The translations under genes were made by a program, and so were the position numbers. Positions 33,939 through 41,982 of a stretch of 64,000 nt of DNA are shown piece after piece. The DNA comes from Fibrobacter sp. Its GTDB lineage: Bacteria; Fibrobacterota; Fibrobacteria; Fibrobacterales; Fibrobacteraceae. The stretch spans positions 62,001 to 126,000 of the forward strand of contig JAFPWY010000013.1 in NCBI GenBank assembly GCA_017412605.1, read 5' to 3'. Position 1 is the stretch's first letter. Every line of letters begins with the position of its first letter. The notes below the pieces were generated by a model. The model was not told the origin of the DNA. It was given only the letters and a program-made list of their open reading frames with translations, and did no database searches.

Positions 33939-34964
33939 ATGCGCATCTTGAATAAAATCCCATGTATTCTCGCTCTTGTCTTGGCTATATTCGCCGGGGC
34001 CGAGGACGAGCTGAACTACGGTGGCGGAGAAAGCGATGTGAAGATGACCGTTTTCCGCTGCGACAGAGGCTATCTTGCTTACATGGAAAAAGAGAAAAGA
34101 TGGAGTGGCCTAGACAGGTTGCCATCCGGTTTTGAACTGAACGACGGCGAATTCGCCGATATCACGGCGGATATCGAAAGGATGTATGGAGGCCTTGCGG
34201 GCCATACGGGAACGCCCTTCGCAACAAAAATCAAGGAATTGCGCCCTGTTCCGTTCAAGGAAATGCTCAAGAGAGGCTTAATCGAGAACTACGATCCCGT
34301 GCGGTACAGGTTCTGGGGGCTCCGCATCTTGAAGACAAAAAATGGGACGTACATCGCCGCAACCGGCAGAGGTCTTGATTTCCGTCTGTATAAAGACGGA
34401 AATTTCGTAGGGAGTTACAAAACGACTCTCGAACTCGAGAAAGCTGCCGGGTTGAATACCTTGATGGATACGACCGTGGTTTTGCAAGAAGGAGGGCACT
34501 TGCCGTTCTATGTCATGCGTCTCGGGAAGACGTATTTTGCATACGCTCGGCATATAGACTTCAACAAATGGACTCCGCTTCTGAACAAGGCTTTCAAAAA
34601 CGATCCCGTGTACTTTTCCCTGGAAGACGGCGAAGTCGCAGAATTCCAAACAAGTGTGCTCAAAGTGAACGGCGGGAAAAAGAAATACGATAATGCTCCG
34701 ATGTTCGTCGATTCGGTCGACCTCTTCCAAAAAATCCGTTACGATGCTCTCACCTTGGATTTACGTATGGAACATTGGGAAGAAGGCGCACCCCAGAATG
34801 AGGCTGAATTCCGGCAGTACCATAACAACGGCGGCCAATACTTGATTGTCTACTTGGACAAGAAATATTGGGTCTACTACGAAGATGATTCGGGAAAAAA
34901 GAAGCGGCTGCTCGGGAAGTTCAGCAAGGCCTCCGATGTCGACAAGGCTCTCAATCGGCGGTGA
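33939..34964 (+). CDS. secreted protein of unknown function
   Basis: A 341-residue protein with signal peptide MRILNKIPCILALVLAIFAGAE. The mature part seems to contain three related units of about 90-100 residues, each with a strand pair around a Y/F-x-A/V-Y-x pattern: VFRCDRGYLAYMEKEKRWSGLDRL, VMRLGKTYFAYARHIDFNKWTPL and LIVYLDKKYWVYYEDDSGKKKRLL. Each unit ends near 'DGEFADI' or 'DGEVAEF'. I do not recognise the family. It lies 19 bases after the FISUMP lipoprotein and 10 bases before the DNA glycosylase gene, so co-transcription is likely. Confidence 0.65.
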   Translation: MRILNKIPCILALVLAIFAGAEDELNYGGGESDVKMTVFRCDRGYLAYMEKEKRWSGLDRLPSGFELNDGEFADITADIERMYGGLAGHTGTPFATKIKELRPVPFKEMLKRGLIENYDPVRYRFWGLRILKTKNGTYIAATGRGLDFRLYKDGNFVGSYKTTLELEKAAGLNTLMDTTVVLQEGGHLPFYVMRLGKTYFAYARHIDFNKWTPLLNKAFKNDPVYFSLEDGEVAEFQTSVLKVNGGKKKYDNAPMFVDSVDLFQKIRYDALTLDLRMEHWEEGAPQNEAEFRQYHNNGGQYLIVYLDKKYWVYYEDDSGKKKRLLGKFSKASDVDKALNRR

Positions 34965-34974
34965 GGCTCAAGCA

Positions 34975-35481
34975 ATGGTTCAAAAGAACACCCGTACATT
35001 TGTTTCTCACGAGTTCCCGGCGGTTTACGACCGGAATTCCCGCGTGTTGCTGCTGGGCTCGATTCCTTCGCCCAAGTCCCGCGAGGTGGGCTTCTATTAC
35101 GGGCATCCGCAGAACCGTTTTTGGAAGGTGCTCGCGCAGGTTCTCGGCGAAGCGGTTCCCGAAACCATTCCGCAGAAAAAGGCGATACTCAAGAAGCACC
35201 ATGTGGCTCTTTGGGATGTACTGGAAAGTTGCACCATTGTAGGCGCGAGCGATACGAGCATCGAGGATGTCGTTCCGAACAAAATAGGCGAACTCGTAAA
35301 AAGGTCGAAGGTCTCGCGCATCTTCTGCACGGGCGCCACGGCTCACAAGCTGTACCAGAAATACTGCGCCAAGGATGTCGGCATCGATGCGGAAAGGCTC
35401 CCGTCCACATCTCCCGCGAACTGCGCGGTCTCCCTGGAAAAACTTGTGGAGGCGTACAGGGTCGTGTCTTCCGCCAAGTAA
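34975..35481 (+). CDS. DNA-deoxyinosine (hypoxanthine) glycosylase, UDG superfamily
   Basis: A 168-residue repair enzyme of uracil-DNA-glycosylase superfamily family 6. Residues 26-50 (LLGSIPSPKSREVGFYYGHPQNRFW) are the hallmark of the deoxyinosine glycosylases, with Asn 47 in GHPQNRFW; ALWDVLESC, RIFCTGATAHKLY and LPSTSPANCA complete the fold. It removes deaminated adenine, and perhaps uracil, from DNA in base-excision repair. GAGG 8 bases before ATG 34975 defines the start; the frame runs 129 bases further up inside the previous gene without support. The start is 10 bases after the preceding stop. Confidence 0.88.
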   Translation: MVQKNTRTFVSHEFPAVYDRNSRVLLLGSIPSPKSREVGFYYGHPQNRFWKVLAQVLGEAVPETIPQKKAILKKHHVALWDVLESCTIVGASDTSIEDVVPNKIGELVKRSKVSRIFCTGATAHKLYQKYCAKDVGIDAERLPSTSPANCAVSLEKLVEAYRVVSSAK

Positions 35482-35520
35482 ATTGTCGCCTTGGCGAGTC
35501 TTTTTCTATTTTATTTGTCG

Positions 35521-36300
35521 ATGAATGTTCTGACGTTGCAAGTGATTCTCATTCCGTTCCTGGGGACTGTCCTCGGGGCGGCTTGCGTGTTCCTGCTCCG
35601 TCGCGAAATGGGCGAAAGTCTCAAGAGGTCGCTTTCGGGTTTTGCCGCGGGCGTCATGGTGGCGGCGAGCGTGTGGAGTCTCCTTGTCCCTGCGATGGAA
35701 GGTTCCGCGAGTCTCGGAAAGTTCGCATTCATGCCCGCTGTCGTCGGATTCTGGCTGGGCATTCTCTTCTTGCTTTTCCTCGACAACGTGGTGCCCCACA
35801 TGCATGCGAACCACGAGAAGGAGGGCCCTGCGAGCAAGCTTTCGGGCACGGCGATGCTGGTTTTTGCAGTCACGCTGCACAATATTCCCGAGGGAATGGC
35901 TGTGGGCGTGGCCTATGCGGGTTTCCTTTCGGGGAGCGTGGACATCACGGCGCTCGGCGCGCTTGCGCTCTCTATCGGTATCGCCATCCAGAACTTTCCC
36001 GAGGGGGCGATTATTTCGATGCCGCTCCGCGCCGAGGGGCTTTCGAAGAAGAAGTCGTTTGTTTACGGGGCGCTTTCGGGCGCTGTCGAGCCGGTGGCTG
36101 CGATTCTCATGGTGATTTTCGCGGAGCATTTCGTGCCGGTCATGCCGTACTTGCTGAGTTTTGCCGCCGGAGCCATGATTTACGTGGTGGTCGAGGAACT
36201 TATCCCCGAAATGTCCGAGGGACGCCATTCCAACATCGGGACTGTGTTTTTTGCCGTCGGTTTTTCGCTGATGATGGCCTTGGATGTTGCGCTCGGCTAG
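35521..36300 (+). CDS. ZIP-family metal transporter
   Basis: A 259-residue inner-membrane protein with about eight spans and the ZIP signatures in spans 4 and 5: VTLHNIPEGMAVGVAY and GIAIQNFPEGAIISMPL, whose His, Asn and Glu residues bind zinc or iron in this family. A short cytosolic loop with HMHANHEKEG precedes span 4. It is of the ZupT/GufA type and should import divalent metal; the preferred ion cannot be read. ATG 35521 is used; there is no SD, and TATTTT lies 8 bases before it, as for a leaderless mRNA. Confidence 0.9.
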   Translation: MNVLTLQVILIPFLGTVLGAACVFLLRREMGESLKRSLSGFAAGVMVAASVWSLLVPAMEGSASLGKFAFMPAVVGFWLGILFLLFLDNVVPHMHANHEKEGPASKLSGTAMLVFAVTLHNIPEGMAVGVAYAGFLSGSVDITALGALALSIGIAIQNFPEGAIISMPLRAEGLSKKKSFVYGALSGAVEPVAAILMVIFAEHFVPVMPYLLSFAAGAMIYVVVEELIPEMSEGRHSNIGTVFFAVGFSLMMALDVALG

Positions 36301-36321
36301 TTTTTTGTATAGATTAAAATC

Positions 36322-36879
36322 ATGGATACCTCGATTCTTGACAAGGCAATCGTTTTTGCCGTGAACGCTCACCGGGGCAAGGAACGCCGCGGCAAGGGCT
36401 TCCCGTATATCGTTCACCCCTTGGAGGCGGTCGCCATCGCCTCGACGATGACGAACGACCAGGAACTGCTGGCCGCCGCCGCACTCCACGACACGGTGGA
36501 AGATACCGACGTGACGCTTTCGGCGATCCGTCGCGAGTTCGGTGACCGCGTGGCGGATTTGGTGGAGGCGGAATCCGATATCACTTTCGAGGGCCGCAAT
36601 AGCGAGGAAAGCTGGAGGTTCCGCAAGGAGGAATCCATCGAGAGGCTTTCCGCCGCTTCGAACGATGTGAAAATCGTGGCGCTGGCGGACAAGCTGAGCA
36701 ACATCCGCGCCATTTACCGCGACTACCAGGCCATCGGCGACAAGGTGTGGGACTTGTTCAGCGTCAAGGACGCCGCTGCTCACCAGTGGCATTTCCAGGG
36801 GCTCGCCCGTGCGCTCAAGAGTCTCGACGCGACATTTGCCTACAAGGAATTCGTTGAGACGATAGACAAGGTGTTTTAA
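36322..36879 (+). CDS. HD-domain alarmone hydrolase-like protein
   Basis: A 185-residue protein that matches the hydrolase half of RelA/SpoT (Mesh1/small alarmone hydrolase type): IVHPLEAVAIA with His 32, the HD pair His 56-Asp 57 in AALHDTVEDTDVT, and VKIVALADKLSNIRAI. There is no synthetase or regulatory domain, so it would only degrade (p)ppGpp or a related nucleotide. It lies 21 bases after the ZIP gene but has its own TATAGA box 8 bases before ATG and no SD, consistent with a leaderless mRNA. Confidence 0.85.
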   Translation: MDTSILDKAIVFAVNAHRGKERRGKGFPYIVHPLEAVAIASTMTNDQELLAAAALHDTVEDTDVTLSAIRREFGDRVADLVEAESDITFEGRNSEESWRFRKEESIERLSAASNDVKIVALADKLSNIRAIYRDYQAIGDKVWDLFSVKDAAAHQWHFQGLARALKSLDATFAYKEFVETIDKVF

Positions 36880-36901
36880 GTTTTTCGACAATGAAAAAAA
36901 A

Positions 36902-36931
36902 TCCCCAGCATGTTAATGCCGGGGACTTTTT
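36902..36931. terminator. bidirectional terminator
   Basis: TCCCCAGCAT / ATGCCGGGGA (10-bp stem, one non-Watson-Crick pair, loop GTTA) has seven or more A on its left and five T on its right. It can serve both the HD-protein gene and the convergent Spy-like gene. Confidence 0.85.
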
Positions 36932-36951
36932 GTTTGAGGAGGGATTTTCAG

Positions 36952-37584
36952 CTATTTTTCCGAAGCCGGCGGGGGAGGGTTGTCCTGCGGGCCGGGCCTT
37001 CCGTTTTTCTTGAGTTCCTTGAACTTCTTCATCTGTTCCTTGTGGAACTGGTTGAACTTTTCGAGCTGTTCCTTCGTGAGGATTTTAGCGAGCGCGTTGA
37101 CCCCGTTGATACGGTGTTCGAGCAGAGCCTTGTCGGCTTCGAGCACCTGTGCCTTCGCGGCTTCGATGGCGGCCGGGTCTCTGCTTTCGAGCGCCTGTCC
37201 CAGGGCCTTTTCGGCGGCGTGCTTGTTCCCGCGCAGTTCCTTGAAGATGGAGTCTCCCTTGGCGCGGCTCGCGTCGAGAGCGGCCTTCTGTTCCGGAGTC
37301 ACTTCCAGCATGGAATCGATGACGACGGGATCCACCTTGTGCTTGAATTTAGGTCCCTTGAAGTCGCCATGAGGGCCGTTGCCCTTGAATTCTCCCGGAT
37401 GGTGCGGGCCGCCGGGGGGCGGCATCATGCCATGGCGCGGGCACGGGCCTTCCATTTTTTTGCAGCAGGTCATTTCGCCCTTGCTGCAGCACATGCTGCA
37501 TTTGCCGCAGAAGTTCCCCAGGAAGAACCCCAGGGCCAGGGCAAGCACGGCAAGGCTTGCGGTGAAGAGTTTTGCTCCTTTCAT
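36952..37584 (-). CDS. Cys- and His-rich Spy/CpxP-like envelope protein
   Basis: A 210-residue protein with an N-terminal membrane anchor or signal (LFTASLAVLALALGFFLGNF), then a Cys-rich segment (CGKCSMCCSKGEMTCCKK) and a His/Pro/Gly-rich segment (PRHGMMPPPGGPHHPGEF). The C-terminal ~120 residues are helical and fit the Spy/CpxP/ZraP metal-sensing or chaperone family: LEVTPEQKAALDASRAKGDSIFKELRGNK and ILTKEQLEKFNQFHKEQMKKF. The Cys and His clusters suggest metal binding. Its SD AAGGAG overlaps the end of the anti-sigma gene, 4 bases upstream, so it is the third gene of a sigma/anti-sigma operon and probably part of that sigma factor's regulon. Confidence 0.75.
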   Translation of the reverse strand: MKGAKLFTASLAVLALALGFFLGNFCGKCSMCCSKGEMTCCKKMEGPCPRHGMMPPPGGPHHPGEFKGNGPHGDFKGPKFKHKVDPVVIDSMLEVTPEQKAALDASRAKGDSIFKELRGNKHAAEKALGQALESRDPAAIEAAKAQVLEADKALLEHRINGVNALAKILTKEQLEKFNQFHKEQMKKFKELKKNGRPGPQDNPPPPASEK

Positions 37585-37588
37585 ATTT

Positions 37589-37957
37589 TTACTCCTTTAT
37601 TAAATAGCTGAAGCCGACAGTTTCCTCGAGCGTTTCGAACTCGTCGCTGGTCGAGTTGCCCAAGCTGGAATACCAGCTGGAGACCTCGTCAGGTGCGGAA
37701 CTGTTGATAGAAATGGTTTCGGTCGTGATGGGTTGGCCTTCCACGTCGTCCGTGATGGCCGGGAGGAGCGCCGTGAGGCTCACGAGCACGAGGCTCGCGG
37801 CAATCGGGATGGCGCTGTACCAACTCTTGATATCGATGATTTTGCCCTTTGCGGGTGTGCTTGCGGATTCCGCGTCCAGGCGGGCGCAGACCTTGGCCCA
37901 GGAATCATCCCTGGGGGTAAGCCTTTCGAGCTTCGAGAAGTCGATTTTGTTAGCCAT
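37589..37957 (-). CDS. probable anti-sigma factor
   Basis: A 122-residue single-span membrane protein: a short cytosolic N-terminus (MANKIDFSKLERLTPRDDSWAKVCARLD), a span (SAIPIAASLVLVSLTALLPAI) and an acidic Ser/Thr-rich outer part. Its ATG overlaps the last 8 bases of the ECF sigma gene, the usual arrangement for an anti-sigma factor. There is no HxxxCxxC zinc motif, so it is not a standard ZAS-type anti-sigma; identification rests mainly on position and topology. Confidence 0.65.
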   Translation of the reverse strand: MANKIDFSKLERLTPRDDSWAKVCARLDAESASTPAKGKIIDIKSWYSAIPIAASLVLVSLTALLPAITDDVEGQPITTETISINSSAPDEVSSWYSSLGNSTSDEFETLEETVGFSYLIKE

Positions 37958-38495
37958 GATCCTTACGCTCCTTTAAAAAGTCCCTTACGAGGTGCCTTGC
38001 GCGGCTGAGTCTCGCCTTGATGGTGCCTTCGGGCATCTTGTAGATCGAGGCGAGGTCCTTCACGTCCAGGTCCTCGGCATCCTTGAGCCAGAGCATGCTG
38101 CGCGTTTCCGCCGGCAGCTGCGCGAGCCCCTTTTCCAGAAGTTCGGCATCGAAGTCCTCGTCTTGCGAGTCCACCTTGCCGATAACTTCCTCGACAATGA
38201 CGTTCAGCCTTTCTTCCTCGAGTTCGCGGTGGCGCTTTTGCGAGCGCAACTTCATAAGGCAGGCGTTGACCGTGAGGCGGTACAGCCAGGTCCCGAGCGC
38301 CGATTCGCCCCGGAATGCCTGCACGGCCTTGGGTACCTGCACGAACACGTCCATGAGGATGTCTTCGGCCTGGTCGCGGTCCTTCAACATGCGGAAGGCG
38401 AGGTTCAGCACGTTCGAACTGTGGGCCTGCCAGAGCAGGGCCAGAGCTTCGCGGCTCCCATCCTTGAGGTGTTGAAGTATCACTTTTTCGTCCAT
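37950..38495 (-). CDS. ECF-family RNA polymerase sigma factor
   Basis: A 181-residue sigma factor. Region 2 is seen in LWQAHSSNVLNLAFRMLKDRDQAEDILMDVFVQVPKAVQAFRGESALGTWLYRLTVNACLM and region 4 in LAQLPAETRSMLWLKDAEDLDVKDLASIYKMPEGTIKARLSRARHLVRDFL. ATG 38495 follows AAAGGG; the longer frame up to 39005 crosses the divergent gene and is an artefact. It heads an operon with an anti-sigma factor and a Spy-like protein, so it probably answers envelope or metal stress. Its own recognition sequence is not identifiable from one operon. Confidence 0.93.
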   Translation of the reverse strand: MDEKVILQHLKDGSREALALLWQAHSSNVLNLAFRMLKDRDQAEDILMDVFVQVPKAVQAFRGESALGTWLYRLTVNACLMKLRSQKRHRELEEERLNVIVEEVIGKVDSQDEDFDAELLEKGLAQLPAETRSMLWLKDAEDLDVKDLASIYKMPEGTIKARLSRARHLVRDFLKERKDHG

Positions 38496-38562
38496 AGTAC
38501 CCTTTTGATGCATATCGGGGGGCATCGGTTGCATTATATAAAAATTACTATATTCCCCAAGG

Positions 38563-40095
38563 ATGTTCAAAATCTTCTGGGATAAGTTGAAAGAGGCTTT
38601 TGCCTCGGTTTTGCCCGTCACGCTGATTGTGCTTGCGGTGTCGTTTACCCCTCTTGTCTCTTTTTCGCCCAAACAGCTGATTGTTTTTGCCATTTGCGCC
38701 GTTTTTTTGGTAGGGGGCATCGGACTTTTTAACCTGGGGGCCGACCTTGCCATGACCCCGATGGGCGAGCATGTGGGTTCCGGCCTTGCCAAGTCGCGTA
38801 GGTTGATGCTGCTCGTTTCGGTGTGCTTTGTGATGGGCGTGCTTATCACGGTGGCTGAGCCCGACCTGTCGGTGCTTGCGGAACAGGTGAAAAATGCCGT
38901 GGAACCGACGCTTTTGATTGCCACAATCGGTATCGGAGTCGGGATTTTCCTGGTGTTGTCTATCGTGAAGATTGTCTTCAAGAAGGACCTCTCGACTATT
39001 ATCATCTTCTTCTACCTTGCGCTGTTCATGTTCGGCATGCTCATGGTGACCTTCGACAAAGATATGTTCGTACCGCTCGCGTTCGATTCGGGAGGTGTGA
39101 CGACTGGGCCTATCACGGTGCCTTTCATCATGGCGCTTGGCGTGGGTGTGGCTGGCGCTATTGGCGGCAAGAATGCGAACGAAAACAGTTTCGGTTTGAT
39201 TGCGCTTTGCTCTGTTGGCCCGATTATTGCGCTCATGGGGCTTGTGATTCTTTCGAAAGGGGATCTGACTTACCAACTTTCGGAATCGGCGTATTCTATC
39301 GAAGCCTCTTTGGGGGAAAATTTCGGGCCCACGATTTTCGGTGTCGTGAAGGAAGTCTCGGTTGCGCTCGGGTTGATTGTGATATTCTTTATGCTGCTCC
39401 AGATTTCCATCCTCAGGGTTTCCAAGACTAAACTGGCGCAGATGTCCTTTGGCATTGTCTATACTTTTGTTGGTCTCGTTGTCTTTTTGACGGCTGTCGC
39501 GGTAGGGTTCATGCCTATCGGTTTTGAGCTGGGCAAGCAGCTGGGCAACATGCCGCGCGCTCTCGTGGTGGCGGGATTTGTCCTTGGCATGGTGGTGGTG
39601 CTTGCGGAGCCTGCGGTTCACGTGCTCAACAAGCAGGTCGAGGATATTACGGGCGGGCTTGTGACCAAGCGGTCGATGCTCATCGCTCTTTCTGTGGGTG
39701 TGGGTATTTCGATTGGGCTTTCGATGATTCGCATTATTGTCGGGTTCCCCATTATTTATTATTTGATTCCCGGCTACTTCATTTCGCTTGGGCTTTCGTT
39801 CTTTGTTCCCAAACTCTATACGGCTATCGCATTTGACTCGGGTGGAGTTGCTAGCGGACCCTTGACTTCGAGCTTTATTTTGCCTCTCGCTATTGGTGCT
39901 TGCGCCGAGTTGCGCGACGGGGGCGATTCGGTATTGAATTATGCGTTCGGGATTGTCGCCATGGTGGCGATGACCCCCCTTATAACCATCCAGGTGCTGG
40001 GATTCAGGGCGACATTCTCCAGGGCGCTCCGCAACCGCATGATGATGCGCCGCATCCAGGATGCCGACGACGAGCAGATCATTGACTTTATGTAG
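38563..40095 (+). CDS. DUF1538 membrane protein, two-repeat
   Basis: A 510-residue protein with about 12-14 membrane spans and two homologous halves. Each half carries the family hallmark: PLAFDSGGVTTGPITVPFIMALGVGVA (~residues 170-195) and AIAFDSGGVASGPLTSSFILPLAIGA (~425-450). The paired FDSGG loops suggest a transporter or channel with an inverted or direct repeat, but the substrate is unknown. No SD; TATATT lies 8 bases before ATG. Two P-II-like proteins follow directly (8-base gap, then a 4-base overlap), which strongly suggests P-II-type control of the transporter. Confidence 0.88.
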   Translation: MFKIFWDKLKEAFASVLPVTLIVLAVSFTPLVSFSPKQLIVFAICAVFLVGGIGLFNLGADLAMTPMGEHVGSGLAKSRRLMLLVSVCFVMGVLITVAEPDLSVLAEQVKNAVEPTLLIATIGIGVGIFLVLSIVKIVFKKDLSTIIIFFYLALFMFGMLMVTFDKDMFVPLAFDSGGVTTGPITVPFIMALGVGVAGAIGGKNANENSFGLIALCSVGPIIALMGLVILSKGDLTYQLSESAYSIEASLGENFGPTIFGVVKEVSVALGLIVIFFMLLQISILRVSKTKLAQMSFGIVYTFVGLVVFLTAVAVGFMPIGFELGKQLGNMPRALVVAGFVLGMVVVLAEPAVHVLNKQVEDITGGLVTKRSMLIALSVGVGISIGLSMIRIIVGFPIIYYLIPGYFISLGLSFFVPKLYTAIAFDSGGVASGPLTSSFILPLAIGACAELRDGGDSVLNYAFGIVAMVAMTPLITIQVLGFRATFSRALRNRMMMRRIQDADDEQIIDFM

Positions 40096-40103
40096 AGGCA
40101 GCC

Positions 40104-40556
40104 ATGGTGGGTAAACAAAGTGCACTGAAGATTTCAGAAAAGCTTGCCGCGAAGGTCCCTTACCGGAGACGCCGGCAGGAATCCGAACGCAATCGGGTTT
40201 CTGTGAACAGGCTGAAAATCCTCGTGACTATCGTGGGGCGTACAAAGGCGGACTTCTACGTAGATTTCATCCAATCTTTTGGAGCGAATGTGCAGATGGT
40301 GCTGTTCGGCAAGGGCACGGCTCCCCAGGAATTCTTGAATGCAATCGGCCTTACAGATTCCGACCGCGCCGTAATTTTGAGCATCATCGGGGAAGATAGC
40401 CTCCGCAATGCGCTGGACGGTTTGGAAGACCGTTTCAATACGATTCACGGCGGCAAGGGCATTGCCTACACCATTCCCATGTCGAGTATCATCGGAAAAT
40501 CCATTTTCAATTTCTTGAGCGACAACCGTTCGCAGATTCGGAGGGACTCAGTATGA
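40104..40556 (+). CDS. P-II-like regulatory protein 1
   Basis: A 150-residue protein. After a basic N-terminal extension (KVPYRRRRQESERNR) comes a ferredoxin-like P-II fold: VNRLKILVTIVGRTKADFYVDFIQSFGANVQMVLFGKGTAPQEFLNAIG, DRAVILSIIGED and GIAYTIPMSSIIG. P-II proteins are trimers that sense nucleotides or metabolites and gate transporters. The T-loop does not show the uridylylated Tyr context of GlnB. GAGG precedes ATG by 5 bases, 8 bases after the DUF1538 gene. It probably binds the membrane partner together with the next protein. Confidence 0.75.
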   Translation: MVGKQSALKISEKLAAKVPYRRRRQESERNRVSVNRLKILVTIVGRTKADFYVDFIQSFGANVQMVLFGKGTAPQEFLNAIGLTDSDRAVILSIIGEDSLRNALDGLEDRFNTIHGGKGIAYTIPMSSIIGKSIFNFLSDNRSQIRRDSV

Positions 40557-40891
40557 ACAAGCACGAGGTCATCCTTTGTATAGTCAACACCGGGTTTTCC
40601 GAAGTAGTGATGGCGGCCGCCAAGGACGCCGGTGCACGCGGCGGAACGATTTTGAATGCTCGCGGAACGGCGAACAAGGAAGCCGAATCGTTTTTCAAGA
40701 TTGCCATCCAGCCCGAAAAGGAAATCGTGATGATTCTGGTGGATGCGAAAATTAAAGATGCCGTGCTGCACGCCCTTTACCAGAAGGCCGGCCTCGACAC
40801 CATGGGCCAGGGAATCGCGTTCTCGCTCCCAGTAGACGATGTTGTCGGACTTACCCCGTGGAAGGCGGAAGAAGTAAAGAAAGCGGAGTAG
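40553..40891 (+). CDS. P-II-like regulatory protein 2
   Basis: A 112-residue P-II-like protein: HEVILCIVNTGFSEVVMAAAKDAGARGGTILNARGT matches the P-II lead strand and T-loop start (GARGGTI), then FFKIAIQPEKEIVMILVDAKIKDAVLHALYQKAGL and GQGIAFSLPVDDVVGL. The start overlaps the previous stop (ATGA), so the two are translationally coupled. Two different P-II paralogs behind one DUF1538 transporter suggest a heteromeric sensor or two inputs. Confidence 0.8.
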   Translation: MNKHEVILCIVNTGFSEVVMAAAKDAGARGGTILNARGTANKEAESFFKIAIQPEKEIVMILVDAKIKDAVLHALYQKAGLDTMGQGIAFSLPVDDVVGLTPWKAEEVKKAE

Positions 40892-40929
40892 ACAGTAGGC
40901 AGTGGTTAGGGATAGACGAGAAAAAAAGT

Positions 40930-41060
40930 TGTCATTCGCAGGCGCATGACTCGTCGGCTCAGCCATGCCGAAACGCAAGCGTTTTGGCGTGGCATTCGCC
41001 TTGGTTGTCATTGCGAAGGGCGAAGCCCTGAAGCAATCTCTGTCAGAGAATCTAGAGGTT
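40930..41060. repeat. intergenic array of dispersed palindromic repeats
   Basis: GCCATGCCGAAACGC-aa-GCGTTTTGGCGTGGC (40962-40993) is a 15-bp stem with two G-T pairs. Next comes an element of the TTGTCATTGCGAAGGGCGAAG type with a GGGC-gaa-GCCC core, ending in GAAGCAATC. Smaller hairpins (CGGC-ttc-GCCG, ACGCAC-gaa-GTGCGT) follow to ~41125. No gene is present in 40892-41161. Confidence 0.65.
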
Positions 41061-41161
41061 AGAATCTAGGGGCTAGGGAGAAATATCACGGCTTCGCCGT
41101 CTTATATTGACGCACGAAGTGCGTGATTCTTTTCACTAGTCTCTCGCCCCGAGCTTCGTAC

Positions 41162-41869
41162 CTAATACTTAATCACATTCCTTTTCTTGTCGTTCACGCA
41201 GCGGCCGCCGGCGTCACGGTTGTGAATTTTGGGCTTTTCAACCTTCAAAACTCGGGAACGCGGTGTTGCCAAAATATCTTCTGTCGGGTTGACAAAGTAT
41301 TCGCCAGTAACTACGGCAGTTGGTATATACATACATGAGGCATTTGATTTTGCGTTGTTGAATAGAGCCGAATACCCCTTTATATAAAGCGAATCTCCAA
41401 CTTTAAGTTCAATTTTTTTGGGGTAATAAATCCAGGAAGAATCCAGTGCTTTTGTCATGGGCGATTCTGTTTCGAAGTAAGCTTTGAAATTTCGCAGAAG
41501 GACGTGCCTTATCTCTTCTTGTTGCGTGCCAGATGGGGCCAAGTATCCAACAATGCTGTAATGACAGAATGTTCTCCCATTTTTTTCGTATTCGACGCAG
41601 GAATTGATATCGAATTTCCCATTTGCACTATCCATAACTATTGGGACAACTGAATCAACAATCCCTGAGATGTTCACGGTATGTTCCAAGCTCGGGAATG
41701 TAGACATGTCCGTACTATCCGTGGGTTCATCCACCAGTCGTTGCATACCTTTGGGGTTGAGGCATTCGTGATAACTAGGTATGCATTGTTCGCGATCCCT
41801 ACCATCATGGAATGTTCCCTGGGCGAAAATCAACGCATTCAATGCAAGTATGGCTACCGGTAAACGCAT
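41162..41869 (-). CDS. secreted protein of unknown function
   Basis: A 235-residue protein with signal peptide MRLPVAILALNALIFAQG. The mature part has several Cys (CIPSYHECLNP, SCVEYEKNGRTFCHY), a strand-rich core (VNISGIVDSVVPIVMDS, KKIELKVGDSLYIKGYSALF) and an Arg/Lys-rich end. The pattern 'ISGIVD...VGDSLYIKGY' suggests an OB-like or jelly-roll fold, but I recognise no family. There is no SD; on the minus strand TATATT lies 6 bases before ATG 41869, as in other leaderless candidates here. Confidence 0.6.
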   Translation of the reverse strand: MRLPVAILALNALIFAQGTFHDGRDREQCIPSYHECLNPKGMQRLVDEPTDSTDMSTFPSLEHTVNISGIVDSVVPIVMDSANGKFDINSCVEYEKNGRTFCHYSIVGYLAPSGTQQEEIRHVLLRNFKAYFETESPMTKALDSSWIYYPKKIELKVGDSLYIKGYSALFNNAKSNASCMYIPTAVVTGEYFVNPTEDILATPRSRVLKVEKPKIHNRDAGGRCVNDKKRNVIKY

Positions 41870-41982
41870 ATAATAAATATACGTTCATTTTAAACAAAGT
41901 GGTAGTAGGGGTGAGGTCGCTTCGCTTCAAGGTACGAGGTATTGAGCCTCAAAGCTCATACCTCATCGCTCATTGCTCACAG

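Noticed and set aside
38496-39005. N-terminal extension of the ECF sigma factor
   Set aside because: The frame continues upstream into the divergent DUF1538 gene, while a good SD stands before ATG 38495.
38548-40125. 525-residue frame on the minus strand
   Set aside because: It is antisense to the DUF1538 gene and full of His/Arg/Asn, unlike a real protein.
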